Shown: positions 1-9,062 of the stretch, in pieces
How the letters are laid out: every line of letters begins with the position of its first letter
How positions within the stretch are numbered: the stretch's first letter is position 1
Assembly: GCF_903944925.1 (NCBI RefSeq)
Contig: NZ_CAJATU010000123.1
Location: 186,001-250,000 of the forward strand
Length of the DNA: 64,000 bases
Reading direction: 5' to 3'
Source: an uncultured Rhodopila sp.
GTDB taxonomy: Bacteria > Pseudomonadota > Alphaproteobacteria > Acetobacterales > Acetobacteraceae
The notes under the pieces: generated by a model
What the model saw: only the letters and a program-made list of their open reading frames with translations
Databases searched by the model: none
What the model was told of the DNA's origin: nothing
Made by a program: the position numbers and the translations under genes

Positions 1-192
1 GCGAAATTTGGGCGATTCGACGAAAACTGCCCGATTAGCTATGGGCGAATGCGCGATCACGCCGTATAGTGTACCAGCCTGTAGTGACGACACGAGGACG
101 GTGACCGCTCCCGGCAGGGTTTGGTTTTTGTCCTGGCTCGGTTACCCAAACGGGAGAAACCGGCACCGTGGCCCGCAAGGGCATCAGGTGCT

Positions 193-912
193 ATGAACAA
201 CGCGTATGATAATAGGGACGATTTTCTCTTGAACATGACCAACCGCGGCCGCGGACGCCCAAGCCGGCGGCGCGGCTTCGACGACGACTTCGCCTTTGAC
301 CGTGCTCCGCCAGGCGACCTGCCGCGGACCCCACCGTCATGGCCCTCCTCGGCGGGTTTTGGCCCGGAGCACGACGCGACCGTGAAGTGGTTCAATCCCG
401 AAAAGGGATTTGGCTTCGTGGCGCTGTCCGACGGGTCCGGGGATGCGTTCCTACATGCCAACACACTCAATCAGTCCGGTCACAGTGCCGTAAGTCCCGG
501 AGCAACACTCCGGGTTCGTATCGGCCAGGGCCAGAAGGGTCGGCAGGTGTCGGAGGTGCTATCGGTCGACGAAAGCACCGCCACGCCGTCCGCCGGCCGC
601 GGTGCCGGTGGTCCTCCGGGCGGTGCGCCGCGCGGTCCGGGCGGTTTCGGTGGCGGTGCCGCAGGCGGTGGTGCCCCCCGCCGCGGTGCGCCGACGGGTC
701 CTTCGGTGGAAATGCAGGGTACCGTTAAATGGTACAATGCGACCAAGGGCTTCGGCTTCGTGGCCCCGTCCGAGGGCGGCAAGGACGTGTTCGTGCACGC
801 CTCCGCGCTGCAGCGGGCCGGTGTCATGCAGCTCGCGGAAGGCCAGACCATCTGGATGGATGTCGTCCAGGGGGCCAAGGGTCCGGAAGCGACCTCCATA
901 CGCACCGACTGA
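193..912 (+). CDS. Dual cold-shock-domain protein
   Basis: Predicted single-stranded nucleic-acid-binding protein of 239 residues. Two cold-shock domains are visible, at about residues 61-126 (VKWFNPEKGFGFV, then DAFLH) and 173-238 (VKWYNATKGFGFV, then DVFVH). Each carries the two RNA-binding motifs of the family. They are joined by a Gly/Pro/Arg-rich linker at about 135-170. An acidic and arginine-rich N-terminal tail (RGRGRPSRRRGFDDDF) precedes the first domain. Two-domain cold-shock proteins are common in alphaproteobacteria and act as RNA chaperones or transcription antiterminators; the exact role here is inferred. I chose the ATG at 193, which has AGGTG close upstream; an ATG at 235 would also retain both domains. 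The gene ends 28 bases before a strong intrinsic terminator, so it is probably monocistronic. Confidence 0.9.
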   Translation: MNNAYDNRDDFLLNMTNRGRGRPSRRRGFDDDFAFDRAPPGDLPRTPPSWPSSAGFGPEHDATVKWFNPEKGFGFVALSDGSGDAFLHANTLNQSGHSAVSPGATLRVRIGQGQKGRQVSEVLSVDESTATPSAGRGAGGPPGGAPRGPGGFGGGAAGGGAPRRGAPTGPSVEMQGTVKWYNATKGFGFVAPSEGGKDVFVHASALQRAGVMQLAEGQTIWMDVVQGAKGPEATSIRTD

Positions 913-940
913 TCCGGCTGGCCTAGCCGTTTCCGATTGC

Positions 941-979
941 AAAGGCCCGGCTGAGGAATCTCCTCAGCCGGGCCTTTTT
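941..979 (+). terminator. Intrinsic terminator of the cold-shock gene
   Basis: A perfect 17-bp inverted repeat (941-957 with 961-977) has a 3-base loop. The stem is GC-rich, with A residues at its outer left end and a T run at its outer right end. This is the classic rho-independent form. It lies 28 bases after the stop of the cold-shock-domain gene. The A/T symmetry would let it work on the other strand too. Confidence 0.9.
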
Positions 980-1042
980 GCTGGCTCTTTCCCGGTCGGT
1001 CGTCCGGGGGCATGCTGATCCTGCAAATCATGGAGGACGCCG

Positions 1043-1894
1043 ATGCAGCCGGTTGTTGCGGTTATCGCCCCCGGGATGATGGGCAGTGCGGTCGCCGGAC
1101 GCCTCACCTCCAGCGGCCTCGAAGTCCGCACCCTGCTCGCCGGCCGATCGGCGGCGACCGTGGCGCGGGCGGCGGCGGCGGGGATGCGGGACGCGTCGAT
1201 GGAGCAGATCGCGGCGGCCGATTTCATTCTGTCGATCGTGCCTCCCGGGGAGGCTTTGGCGTTGGCGGAGCAGTTGGCCCCCGCACTGCGTGCTGCGCCG
1301 CGCCGGACGATCTTCGTGGATTGCAATGCGGTGAGTCCGGAGACGGTGCGGCGGATCGATGCGGTGGTGCGGGAAACCGGCGCGGCGTTCGTCGATGGCG
1401 GCATCATCGGTCCGCCGCCGGAGCCGGATTCGAGCAAGACCCGGATCTACCTGTCGGGGTCGGATGCCGGCAAGGTCGCGGGATTGTCGGCGTTCGGGCT
1501 GTCGATGCCGGTTCAGCCGGGACCCGTCGGCGCGGCCTCGGCGATGAAGATGTCCTATGCCGGGATCACCAAGGGCTTCACCGCGCTGGGCGCGGCCATG
1601 ATGCTGGCGGCGACGCGGGCCGGCACCGACGACGCGCTGATCGCCGAGATGAGCGTCAGCCAGCCGGCGCTGCTGAAGTGGCTGATATCACAGATGCCGA
1701 AGATGCACGGCAAGGCTTATCGCTGGGTCGCCGAAATGGAGGAAATCGCCGCCTTCATCGGCGCCGATCGGCCCGGGGCGGGGTTTTATGAGGCGGCGGC
1801 GCGGCTGTATGAGGCGATCGCGGCGGATTTCGAGGGGCCTTGCGTCGAGACGGCGGCGCTGGATGGGTTCTGCGAAAAGGCGAAATCGGTGTGA
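1043..1894 (+). CDS. NAD(P)-binding dehydrogenase, 6-phosphogluconate/3-hydroxyisobutyrate dehydrogenase superfamily
   Basis: A 283-residue oxidoreductase. The N-terminus has a Rossmann motif, AVIAPGMMGSAVAGRL, at about residues 5-20, followed by the beta-hydroxyacid dehydrogenase segments FILSIVPPGEA and FVDGGIIGPPP. The C-terminal half (about 170-270) is helical and resembles the DUF1932 domain that replaces the usual dimerisation domain in this subgroup. The expected catalytic lysine lies in the MKMSYAGITKG segment (about 167-177). The substrate is unknown; family members oxidise or reduce beta-hydroxy acids with NAD(P). The start at 1043 is supported by GGAGG about 9 bases upstream. The gene converges with tenA, with only 15 bases between the stops. 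Confidence 0.8.
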   Translation: MQPVVAVIAPGMMGSAVAGRLTSSGLEVRTLLAGRSAATVARAAAAGMRDASMEQIAAADFILSIVPPGEALALAEQLAPALRAAPRRTIFVDCNAVSPETVRRIDAVVRETGAAFVDGGIIGPPPEPDSSKTRIYLSGSDAGKVAGLSAFGLSMPVQPGPVGAASAMKMSYAGITKGFTALGAAMMLAATRAGTDDALIAEMSVSQPALLKWLISQMPKMHGKAYRWVAEMEEIAAFIGADRPGAGFYEAAARLYEAIAADFEGPCVETAALDGFCEKAKSV

Positions 1895-1909
1895 GCGAGC
1901 CGGCGGCCG

Positions 1910-2575
1910 CTACGCCGCATCCCCCGGCCACCGCCGAAGCTGATACGCCCCGTCCCAGAACAGCCACTCATACTGCGTTGACCGGATGAACGCCGTCAGC
2001 ATCCGCGCCCGCACCGCAGCCGAGGCCGCCGCGGCGGCGCGATCGCTCGCGCCCTTGACCGCCTGGACGACCGAGCCGAAGCCGTCATCGGCATAGGTGT
2101 CGATCCAGGCGCGATAGGGATTGTCCGTCGCCGCCTCGCGCGCGATGCCCTGGCCGACGACCCAGTAGATCCAGAAGCACGGCAGCAGCGCTGCCAGCAG
2201 CACTTCCCAGGGCTCATGGTAGGCGGTGGCGAGCAGGAAGCTGGTGTAGCCGAGGCAGTCCGGCGATGGCTCCGCCTCGCCCGCAGCGCCGCCGAATTCG
2301 GACAGGTATTGCGCATGCAGCGCCTGCTCCACCGCAATCCCCTCCAGCGCGGCATCGGCGAACAGCCGCAGCGTCGCGCCATCCGGACCGCGCGCCGCCG
2401 CCATCGCCAGGATGCGCGCATACTGGTCGAGGTACAGCGCATCCTGGACGATGTAGAAGTGGAACCGCGTCTTATCCAGCGTCCCCGCCGCCAGCTCCCG
2501 GTTGAACGGCAGGTTGTGGATTGCCGCCCGCAGTCCCGCCGTCTGCTGCCACGCAAGGTCGCAGAACCCTGTCAT
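1910..2575 (-). CDS. tenA: TenA family thiaminase II / aminopyrimidine aminohydrolase
   Basis: A 221-residue all-helical protein of the TenA family, which hydrolyses aminopyrimidine breakdown products of thiamin and so salvages the pyrimidine moiety. Visible family features are the FYIVQDALYL segment (Asp about 45, substrate ring binding), the ALLPCFWIYW segment with the active-site-type cysteine (about residue 133), and the aromatic YEWLFWDGAY C-terminus with an acidic residue. The cysteine places it in the TenA_C rather than the TenA_E group. It lies 10 bases downstream of pepN on the same strand, so it may be read through from pepN. No other thiamin genes are nearby. Confidence 0.9.
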   Translation of the reverse strand: MTGFCDLAWQQTAGLRAAIHNLPFNRELAAGTLDKTRFHFYIVQDALYLDQYARILAMAAARGPDGATLRLFADAALEGIAVEQALHAQYLSEFGGAAGEAEPSPDCLGYTSFLLATAYHEPWEVLLAALLPCFWIYWVVGQGIAREAATDNPYRAWIDTYADDGFGSVVQAVKGASDRAAAAASAAVRARMLTAFIRSTQYEWLFWDGAYQLRRWPGDAA

Positions 2576-2585
2576 GCCCCCGCCT

Positions 2586-5222
2586 TCATGCCAAACTCTT
2601 GGACGCCATCTCGAAGGTGTTGCGCGACAGGTTCGGCAGCTCGAGGATTCGCTCCAGTTCCTGCCGCATCAGCGCCTGGCGCTGCTCATCAAAGCGCCGC
2701 CATTGGCCCAGCGGCGACACCATCCGCGCCGCCACCTGCCCGTTTGTGGGGTCGAGCTGGATCAGCGTGTCGGCGTACAGCCGGTAGCCTGCGCCGGAGG
2801 CGTCATGGAACCGCACCTGATTGCCGGCAAAACTGCCGATGAGGGCGCGGATGCGGTTCGGATTGCGCAGATCGAAGTCAGCGTGGTGCGACAGCGCCAC
2901 CACCGCCTGTATGGTATCCGGCAACGGCGACAGCGCCTGGATCGTGAACCATTTGTCCAGCACCAGCGGATCGCTGCGCCACGCATCATAGAACGCGGCC
3001 AGGGCATCCAGCCGTTCCGGGCTATCGACACCGGACAGGATCGACAGCGCCGCCAACGTGTCGGTCATGTTCCGGCCGGCGTCGAACTGCGCCTTGGCCA
3101 AGCCGACAGCGGAGCGGTCGCCGCCGGCAACCAGGTAACCCAGGCAGGCATTCCGCAGCGACCGCTGGCCGATGGACGTGCCATCAATCTTGTAGCCGCC
3201 GTCATCGGCCAGGGACTCATAGATGGCGCGCAATTCCGTGGCCAACGCCTGCCCGATGGCGGCGCGGGCGAGATCGCGGGCGGCATGGATCGCTTCGACA
3301 TCCACCACCTGCATCCTGTCCGCCAGGGTCGCTTCCCCGGGCAGCGACAACGCCTCGGCGGCGAAGGCCGGTTCCTGTTTCAGCGTAGACGCCATCGCCT
3401 CGATCAGCGCCGGATCGACCTCCGGCTGATCGCCGTGCCGGATCGCCGCGATCATCCCCAGCAGCACGGTGGAGGCGTATTGCTGCCCCGACTCCCAGCG
3501 CACGAACGGGTCGCTGTCATGCGCCGCCAAAAAGCGCAGCCGTTGGGCCGACAGGCCGGAGAGCTTCACCGGCGCGGAGAAGTCGCGCAGCAGCGACGGC
3601 ACCGGCGGGCTGGCGACATCGACGAACTCGAACCGGTTGGTCGCCTTGGTGGCCAGCAGCACGCGCGTGCCGTGCCTCGTCTCCGCCTCGCCATCCAGGC
3701 GGGTGGCGAGTTCCTGCCCGTTGCCATCGAGCAGCCCCATCGCCACCGGAATAACCAGCGGCTGCTTGTCCGGCTGGCCGGGGGTGGGTTTCGTCTGCTG
3801 GCTGATGGTCAGCGCGTAGCGTTTCGTCGCCGGGTCGTAGGCATCCTCGACGGTGATTTCCGGCGTGCCGGCCTGATGGTACCACAGCCTGAATTCGCCC
3901 AGGTCGACGCCGGACGCGTCCTGCATTGCCTGCACGAAATCGCCGATGGTGACGGCGTGGTTGTCGTGCCGGGCGAAATACAGATCCATGCCGCGGCGGA
4001 AGGCGGCACGGCCGATGATGGTGGCCATCATGCGGATGACTTCCGCGCCCTTGTTGTAGACCGTCGCGGTGTAGAAATTATCGATCGCCAGGTAAGCCTG
4101 CGGCTGCACCGGATGCGCCAGCGGTCCGGCATCCTCGCGGAACTGCGCCGCCCGCAGCGCCCGCACATCGGCGATCCGCTTCACCGCGCGGCTGTTCTGG
4201 TCGCCGGAAAACTCCTGGTCGCGGTAGACCGTCAGCCCTTCCTTCAAGGAAAGCTGGAACCAGTCGCGGCAGGTCACCCGGTTGCCGGTCCAGTTGTGGA
4301 AATACTCGTGCGCGATGACCGTCTCGATGCCCTGGTAGTCGGAGTCGGTCGCGGTCTCCGGGCGCGCGAGCACGTATTTCGTATTGAAGACGTTCAGCCC
4401 CTTGTTCTCCATCGCGCCCATGTTGAAGTCGGACACCGCGGCGATATTGAAGACGTCGAGATCGTATTCCAGCCCGAACACCTCCTCGTCCCAGGCCATC
4501 GAGGTCTTCAGCGACTGCATCGCATGCGAACAGCGGTCCTCATCGCCGCGGCGGACGTAGATGCCGAGATCGACGCGGCGGCCGGACCGCGTGGTGAAAC
4601 TGTCCTTGACCGAAACCAGGTCGCCCGCCACCAGCGCGAACAAATAACATGGTTTCGGGTGCGGGTCGGACCAGGTCACGCTGTGCCGCCCGTCGCCGAG
4701 GTCCATCACCGGCCCCGGGTTGCCGTTCGACAGCATCACCGGGCAGGCCCGCTTGTCGGCGATGATCGTCGTGCGGTAGCGCGACATCACATCCGGGCGG
4801 TCGGGGAAAAAGGTGATGCGGCGGAAGCCCTGCGCCTCGCACTGCGTGAAATAGTTGCCGCCGGAGACATACAGCCCGCTGAGTTCGGTATTGTCCTTCG
4901 GCGAGATGCGTGTGGTGATTTCCAGCGCGCAGGCCTCCGGCATGGCCTCGATCGTCAGCCCGTCCCGCGTCTCCTGCGGCGTCACCGGCGCGCCGTCGCG
5001 GGTGATGGCGACAAGCGTCAGTGCCTCGCCATCCAGGTGCAGTGCCGCCGCCGGGTCCGCTTCGGGGTTGCGGCGCAGCGCCAGCCGCGACACCACGGTG
5101 GTTGCCGCCTCGCCGAGTTCGAATGTCAGGTCGACCGTGTCGATCAGGAAGGCAGGCGGGGTGTAATCCGCGAGGCGGATCTCGGCAGACGCAGCATCGG
5201 TGCGGATGGAATCGGCGGGCAT
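2586..5222 (-). CDS. pepN: Aminopeptidase N (M1 zinc metallopeptidase)
   Basis: Cytoplasmic broad-specificity aminopeptidase of 878 residues, the normal length of bacterial PepN. The exopeptidase motif GAMENKG is at about residues 270-276. The zinc motif HEYFHNW is at about 304-310, with the downstream Glu ligand in LKEGLTVYRDQEFS. After the catalytic domain come the beta-sandwich and the long helical C-terminal domain ending in TFEMASKSLA. I chose the ATG at 5222 (MPADSIRTD) because the open frame upstream of it only overlaps the CitE-like gene in another frame. The gene is 40 bases downstream of the CitE-like lyase and 10 bases upstream of tenA, all on the minus strand, so the three may share a transcript. 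Confidence 0.95.
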   Translation of the reverse strand: MPADSIRTDAASAEIRLADYTPPAFLIDTVDLTFELGEAATTVVSRLALRRNPEADPAAALHLDGEALTLVAITRDGAPVTPQETRDGLTIEAMPEACALEITTRISPKDNTELSGLYVSGGNYFTQCEAQGFRRITFFPDRPDVMSRYRTTIIADKRACPVMLSNGNPGPVMDLGDGRHSVTWSDPHPKPCYLFALVAGDLVSVKDSFTTRSGRRVDLGIYVRRGDEDRCSHAMQSLKTSMAWDEEVFGLEYDLDVFNIAAVSDFNMGAMENKGLNVFNTKYVLARPETATDSDYQGIETVIAHEYFHNWTGNRVTCRDWFQLSLKEGLTVYRDQEFSGDQNSRAVKRIADVRALRAAQFREDAGPLAHPVQPQAYLAIDNFYTATVYNKGAEVIRMMATIIGRAAFRRGMDLYFARHDNHAVTIGDFVQAMQDASGVDLGEFRLWYHQAGTPEITVEDAYDPATKRYALTISQQTKPTPGQPDKQPLVIPVAMGLLDGNGQELATRLDGEAETRHGTRVLLATKATNRFEFVDVASPPVPSLLRDFSAPVKLSGLSAQRLRFLAAHDSDPFVRWESGQQYASTVLLGMIAAIRHGDQPEVDPALIEAMASTLKQEPAFAAEALSLPGEATLADRMQVVDVEAIHAARDLARAAIGQALATELRAIYESLADDGGYKIDGTSIGQRSLRNACLGYLVAGGDRSAVGLAKAQFDAGRNMTDTLAALSILSGVDSPERLDALAAFYDAWRSDPLVLDKWFTIQALSPLPDTIQAVVALSHHADFDLRNPNRIRALIGSFAGNQVRFHDASGAGYRLYADTLIQLDPTNGQVAARMVSPLGQWRRFDEQRQALMRQELERILELPNLSRNTFEMASKSLA

Positions 5223-5262
5223 GGTGTCTCCGGCATAGGTTCGGCTGGCATATATAGGGAGG

Positions 5263-6147
5263 CTATCGGCCGCGCGCCGCCTCGGCGAGGATCTCCCGCG
5301 CCAGCGGCAGCATCGCGTAGTCGACCATCGCCCCCTGGTAGCTGACCGCGCCCAGCCCGGCTTTTTCCGCGGCTTCGAAAGCGGCGAGCAGGCCGGTGAA
5401 GTAGGCCACCTCCTCCGGTGTCGGCCGGAACACCGCATTGGCGATGGCGACATGCGACGGGTGCATCACCGCGACGCCGGAGTAGCCGATATCCCTGGCC
5501 TTGCGGATCAGCCGCTCCACCGCCGCCAGATCGTCCTGCGGCGTGCCGAAAATCCCGGCGATCGGATACGCGGCGCCGCCTGCCCGGCTGTCGAGCACCA
5601 GCTTGGAGGCGAGGTACAATTGCTCCTCCCCGCCGGATGTGGCGCGGAAGCCGAAGGCGCGGGCGAAGTCGCCGGACACCGGGCCGCTGATCGCCCCGTG
5701 GATGCCGCGCACCCGCGGGCTGGCCTTGGCCAGGTTATAGGCGTCGTGCATCCCCTGCGCGGTCTCCGGCAGCGGCAGGATGCCGACGGTGCCGAGCGGC
5801 AGTCCGGCGCGACCCTCGGCATAGCTCAGCAGGTCATGCACGCGGCGGATTTCATCCGGTGCCGCCACTTTGGGCATGACGACCGCGGTCAGGCCATCCG
5901 TCACCGCGGCGGCGATTTCCGCCTCGGTGCCGTCGTGCAGCGGCTGGATGCGGACGAAGGCGCCGGTGCCGGCCTCGCGCAGTTCATGGATTTCGCTCTT
6001 CAGATGCTCCATCGCCTGCGGCTTGAACTGCGGCGGCACGGAATCCTCGATATCCAGCACGGCGGCGCCGGGGGAGACGCGGATTGCCTTCGCCACCCAG
6101 TCGCGGCGGTGGGCGGGCACGAACAATGCGGATCGGATGGGCCACAT
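5263..6147 (-). CDS. CitE/HpcH-HpaI family acyl-CoA lyase-like protein
   Basis: A 294-residue TIM-barrel lyase of the CitE/malyl-CoA-lyase superfamily. It begins with the family signature SALFVPAHRRDWVAKA and has the acidic metal-site region VLDIEDSVPP (about residues 28-37). It also has an FVRIQP segment, VVMPKVAAPDEI, and ILPLPETAQGMHDA with the conserved Glu. Family members cleave or form C-C bonds in beta-hydroxyacyl-CoA or citryl-CoA esters using Mg2+. Substrate cannot be fixed from sequence; malyl-, citramalyl- and citryl-CoA are all possible. The start at 6147 is preceded by AAAGGAG 9-15 bases upstream, which fixes it over a longer upstream frame. It is probably the first gene of a citE-like, pepN, tenA unit and is divergent from sspB. 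Confidence 0.8.
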   Translation of the reverse strand: MWPIRSALFVPAHRRDWVAKAIRVSPGAAVLDIEDSVPPQFKPQAMEHLKSEIHELREAGTGAFVRIQPLHDGTEAEIAAAVTDGLTAVVMPKVAAPDEIRRVHDLLSYAEGRAGLPLGTVGILPLPETAQGMHDAYNLAKASPRVRGIHGAISGPVSGDFARAFGFRATSGGEEQLYLASKLVLDSRAGGAAYPIAGIFGTPQDDLAAVERLIRKARDIGYSGVAVMHPSHVAIANAVFRPTPEEVAYFTGLLAAFEAAEKAGLGAVSYQGAMVDYAMLPLAREILAEAARGR

Positions 6148-6321
6148 GGCGACGGTTCTCCTTTGCCCGGGAGTTTGCGGGCGCAGGCGCCGGTCTGCAA
6201 CCTGACACCCGGAATTGTTCGGGCGGCGCCGGACCCGCCCTGTGATCAACCCTCTTTGCCATGAGGCGGCTACGCGCTATGGGTGGCGCCGAATGGCGCA
6301 CTTCAAGGCGCGGGGACAGCG

Positions 6322-6834
6322 ATGGACGATGATCAGAAGGAGCGGCCGGAGAGCCTGCTGCCGTATGAGAGGTGGATCGAGCAGGCCTTGCGCCAGGTCG
6401 TGGCGCAGGCGGTCGAGCACGCCGCGACCGAGGGCCTGCCCGGCGGCCACCATTTCTACATAACGTTCCGCACCGACTTTCCGGGGGTGGCGATCCCGCA
6501 GCGGGTCCGCGCGCAATACCCGCGCGAGATGACGATCGTCCTGCAGCACCAGTTCTGGGACCTCGCCTATGACCGGGAGACCCGGGCGATTACCGTCGGT
6601 TTGTCGTTCGGCGGCGTGCCCTCCAGCCTGACCATCCCGCTCGATGCGGTGGTGGAGTTCGCGGATCCGCATATCCGCTACGGGCTGCGGTTCCAGCCGC
6701 TCGACCAGGAGGCTGACGCCGAGGAAGCCGAACCCGAAACCGCGGAACCGGAAGCGCAGGAACCGGCGGCCCCGGCCGAACCGGGCCAGGTGGTCAGCCT
6801 GGACGCCTTCCGCCGCCGTACGCCCCAAGGCTAG
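6322..6834 (+). CDS. sspB: SspB-type ClpXP adaptor
   Basis: A 170-residue protein of the alphaproteobacterial SspB family, which tethers ssrA-tagged and other substrates to the ClpXP protease. The folded substrate-binding domain spans about residues 10-120 (LLPYERWIEQALRQVV, then FYITFRTDFPGV and FWDLAYD). It is followed by an acidic, Ala/Pro/Glu-rich flexible linker (about 130-155). The C-terminal segment VVSLDAFRRR fits the ClpX-docking tail of the family. The ATG at 6322 starts at the conserved MDDDQ; an in-frame ATG at 6283 adds only a non-conserved leader. It stands 30 bases before the fumarase gene on the same strand. Confidence 0.9.
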   Translation: MDDDQKERPESLLPYERWIEQALRQVVAQAVEHAATEGLPGGHHFYITFRTDFPGVAIPQRVRAQYPREMTIVLQHQFWDLAYDRETRAITVGLSFGGVPSSLTIPLDAVVEFADPHIRYGLRFQPLDQEADAEEAEPETAEPEAQEPAAPAEPGQVVSLDAFRRRTPQG

Positions 6835-6864
6835 GCCGCCTGCCGCATTTGAAAGGACAGCTTC

Positions 6865-8511
6865 GTGGACACCCCAGCCCACCGGCCTGCCAATTTTCTC
6901 TATTCCCCGATGTTCCCGCCGGGGCCCGACACCACGCCGTGGCGCAAGCTGCCGATAGAGGGCGTGCGGACGATCAGCTTCGAAGGCAAGACGGTGCTGC
7001 GCATCGCCCCCGAGGCGCTGACGCAGCTCGCCTTGCACGCCTTCGATGACGTGGCGCACCTGCTGCGCCCGGCGCATTTGGCGCAATTACGGAAAATCCT
7101 GGACGATAACGAAGCCAGTTCAAACGACCGCTTCGTGGCGTTTGACCTGCTGAAGAACGCCTGCATCGCAGCCGGCGGCGTGCTGCCGATGTGCCAGGAC
7201 ACCGGCACGGCGCTGGTGTTCGGCAAAAAGGGCCAGCGCGTCTGGGTCGACGGCAACGAGGAGGAGGCGCTGTCCTACGGCGTCCACCGCACCTACACCG
7301 AGACGAATCTGCGCTACTCGCAGATGGCGCCGCTGTCCATGTTCGATGAGGTCAACACCGGCAACAACCTGCCGGTACAGTTCGACATCATGGCGGCCCC
7401 CGGCGAGCACCATGCCGACGAACTGCACCTGATGTTCGTTGCCAAGGGCGGGGGCAGCGCCAACAAGACTTACCTGTTCCAGGAGACGCGGGCGATCCTG
7501 TCGCCGGAGCGGCTGGCAAAGTTCCTGGAAACCAAGATCAGGACGCTGGGGACCTCGGCCTGTCCGCCCTATCATTTGTCGATCGCCATCGGCGGCACCT
7601 CGGCGGAACTCACCCTGAAGACGGTGAAGCTGGCCTCGACCAAATGGCTGGATGGGTTGCCGACGACCGGCGATAAGTCGGGGCATGCCTTCCGTGACCT
7701 GGAGCTGGAACAGCAGATCCTGGAGATTTCTCGCAACCTCGGCATCGGCGCGCAGTTCGGCGGCAAGTATTTCTGCCATGACGTGCGGGTGGTGCGTTTG
7801 CCGCGCCACGGCGCCTCGCTGCCCGTCGGCATCGGCGTGTCCTGCTCAGCCGATCGGCAGGTGTTTGCGAAGATTACGCCGGAAGGGGTGTTCCTGGAGC
7901 AACTGGAAACCGATCCGGCGAAGTATCTGCCGGAGACGACGGACGAGCATCTCGGCGGGGATGCGGTGGCGATCGACCTGAACCGGCCGATGGCGGAGAT
8001 CCAGGCGGAACTGACGCGCTATCCGGTGAAGACACGGCTGGCGCTGACCGGCACGATGGTGGTGGCGCGGGACATCGCGCACGCCAAGCTGAAGGAGCGG
8101 CTGGACAACGGCCTGCCGCTGCCGGACTACCTCAAAAATCATCCGGTCTACTACGCCGGGCCGGCGAAGACTCCGGCCGGCATGGCGACGGGCAGCTTCG
8201 GGCCGACGACCGCGGGGCGCATGGACAGCTACGTGGCGGAATTCCAGGCGGCCGGCGGTTCGCTGGTGATGCTGGCTAAGGGCAACCGGTCCAAGGCGGT
8301 GAAGGATGCCTGCAAGGCGCATGGCGGCTTCTACCTCGGCAGCGTCGGCGGCGCGGCGGCGCGGCTGGCGCAGGACTGCATCCGCAAGGTCGAGGTGCTG
8401 GAATTCCCCGAACTCGGGATGGAGGCGGTCTGGCGCATCGAGGTCGAGAACTTCCCGGCCTTTATCGTAATGGACGATAAAGGAAACGATTTTTACGATG
8501 GGCTGGAATAA
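6865..8511 (+). CDS. fumA: Class I fumarate hydratase (iron-sulfur)
   Basis: A 548-residue oxygen-sensitive [4Fe-4S] fumarase, interconverting fumarate and malate in the TCA cycle. Three candidate cluster ligands have the spacing seen in E. coli FumA: Cys110 in [10 protein letters not shown], Cys233 in SACPPYHLS and Cys327 in GVSCSADRQ. The C-terminal beta subdomain contains the swivel region [20 protein letters not shown]. The start is GTG at 6865, preceded by AAAGGACAG. The stop codon is followed immediately, with no gap, by the ATG of the VOC-family gene, so these two are co-transcribed. SspB lies 30 bases upstream. Substrate preference toward mesaconate, known for some class I enzymes, cannot be judged here. 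Confidence 0.93.
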   Translation: MDTPAHRPANFLYSPMFPPGPDTTPWRKLPIEGVRTISFEGKTVLRIAPEALTQLALHAFDDVAHLLRPAHLAQLRKILDDNEASSNDRFVAFDLLKNACIAAGGVLPMCQDTGTALVFGKKGQRVWVDGNEEEALSYGVHRTYTETNLRYSQMAPLSMFDEVNTGNNLPVQFDIMAAPGEHHADELHLMFVAKGGGSANKTYLFQETRAILSPERLAKFLETKIRTLGTSACPPYHLSIAIGGTSAELTLKTVKLASTKWLDGLPTTGDKSGHAFRDLELEQQILEISRNLGIGAQFGGKYFCHDVRVVRLPRHGASLPVGIGVSCSADRQVFAKITPEGVFLEQLETDPAKYLPETTDEHLGGDAVAIDLNRPMAEIQAELTRYPVKTRLALTGTMVVARDIAHAKLKERLDNGLPLPDYLKNHPVYYAGPAKTPAGMATGSFGPTTAGRMDSYVAEFQAAGGSLVMLAKGNRSKAVKDACKAHGGFYLGSVGGAAARLAQDCIRKVEVLEFPELGMEAVWRIEVENFPAFIVMDDKGNDFYDGLE

Positions 8512-8913
8512 ATGCGATTTACTGTAGACCGCATCGACCACATCGTGATCAACTGCAAGAACGTGGAGATCACCGCAGCTTGGTACCAGCGCGTATTGGG
8601 GATGGAACGGGAGGATTTCGGCCCGCAGCATCGCACGGCGCTGAAATTCGGCGGCCAGAAGATCAATCTGCGGCCGATAGAGGAGGATGCCGGGACCTGG
8701 CCTACCGGCGTTTGCGCGGAGCCGGGCGCCGCGGATGTTTGTTTCATCACCGCCGTGCCGCCTGACGAAGTCATCGGCCATCTGCACGACAACGGGGTGC
8801 AGATCCTGCAAGGCCCGGTGGAGCGGACGGGTGCGCTGGGCGAGATCATGTCGGTGTATTGCCGCGATCCGGATGGGAATCTGGTGGAAATTTCTTCTTA
8901 CCAGTCGCGCTGA
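8512..8913 (+). CDS. VOC (glyoxalase/bleomycin resistance) family protein
   Basis: A 133-residue vicinal-oxygen-chelate-fold protein. The paired beta-alpha-beta-beta-beta modules are visible: RIDHIVINCKNVEITAAWYQ with a metal-ligand His near residue 10, then KINLRP, and in the second half VYCRDPDGNLVEISSY with the terminal Glu ligand. The domain resembles glyoxalase-like and dioxygenase-like small enzymes; substrate is unknown. The ATG abuts the fumarase stop codon without a gap, so translation is probably coupled. An unusual inverted repeat begins 23 bases after the stop and may end the transcript. Confidence 0.85.
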   Translation: MRFTVDRIDHIVINCKNVEITAAWYQRVLGMEREDFGPQHRTALKFGGQKINLRPIEEDAGTWPTGVCAEPGAADVCFITAVPPDEVIGHLHDNGVQILQGPVERTGALGEIMSVYCRDPDGNLVEISSYQSR

Positions 8914-8936
8914 TCGCGGATTGTTGGAAAGAAAAT

Positions 8937-9039
8937 GGAAACACAAATGAACACAAATGAACACAAATAGAATGTGGCCTAAGGTTCGGTGCCTCTCGGC
9001 AATGCCTATTTGTGTTCATTCGTGTTCATTTGTGTTTCC
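8937..9039. repeat. Long inverted repeat built from a 10-bp direct repeat
   Basis: Two 34-base arms (8937-8970 and 9006-9039) are reverse complements with one mismatch, separated by 35 bases. Each arm contains three head-to-tail copies of an ACACAAATGA-type decamer. The element is AT-rich against a very GC-rich background. It lies between the VOC gene and queA. A long queA reading frame can be opened from inside the right arm (9012) but is not the likely start. The element may be a transcription terminator or dispersed intergenic repeat; function is not established. Confidence 0.85.
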
Positions 9040-9062
9040 TATTCTTTTTTGCCGCGGCTGAC

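Noticed and set aside
2502-5345. A 947-codon open frame on the plus strand opposite pepN
   Set aside because: It mirrors pepN in a high-GC genome, has Arg/Gly/His-rich composition and no domain, whereas the minus strand has clear aminopeptidase motifs.
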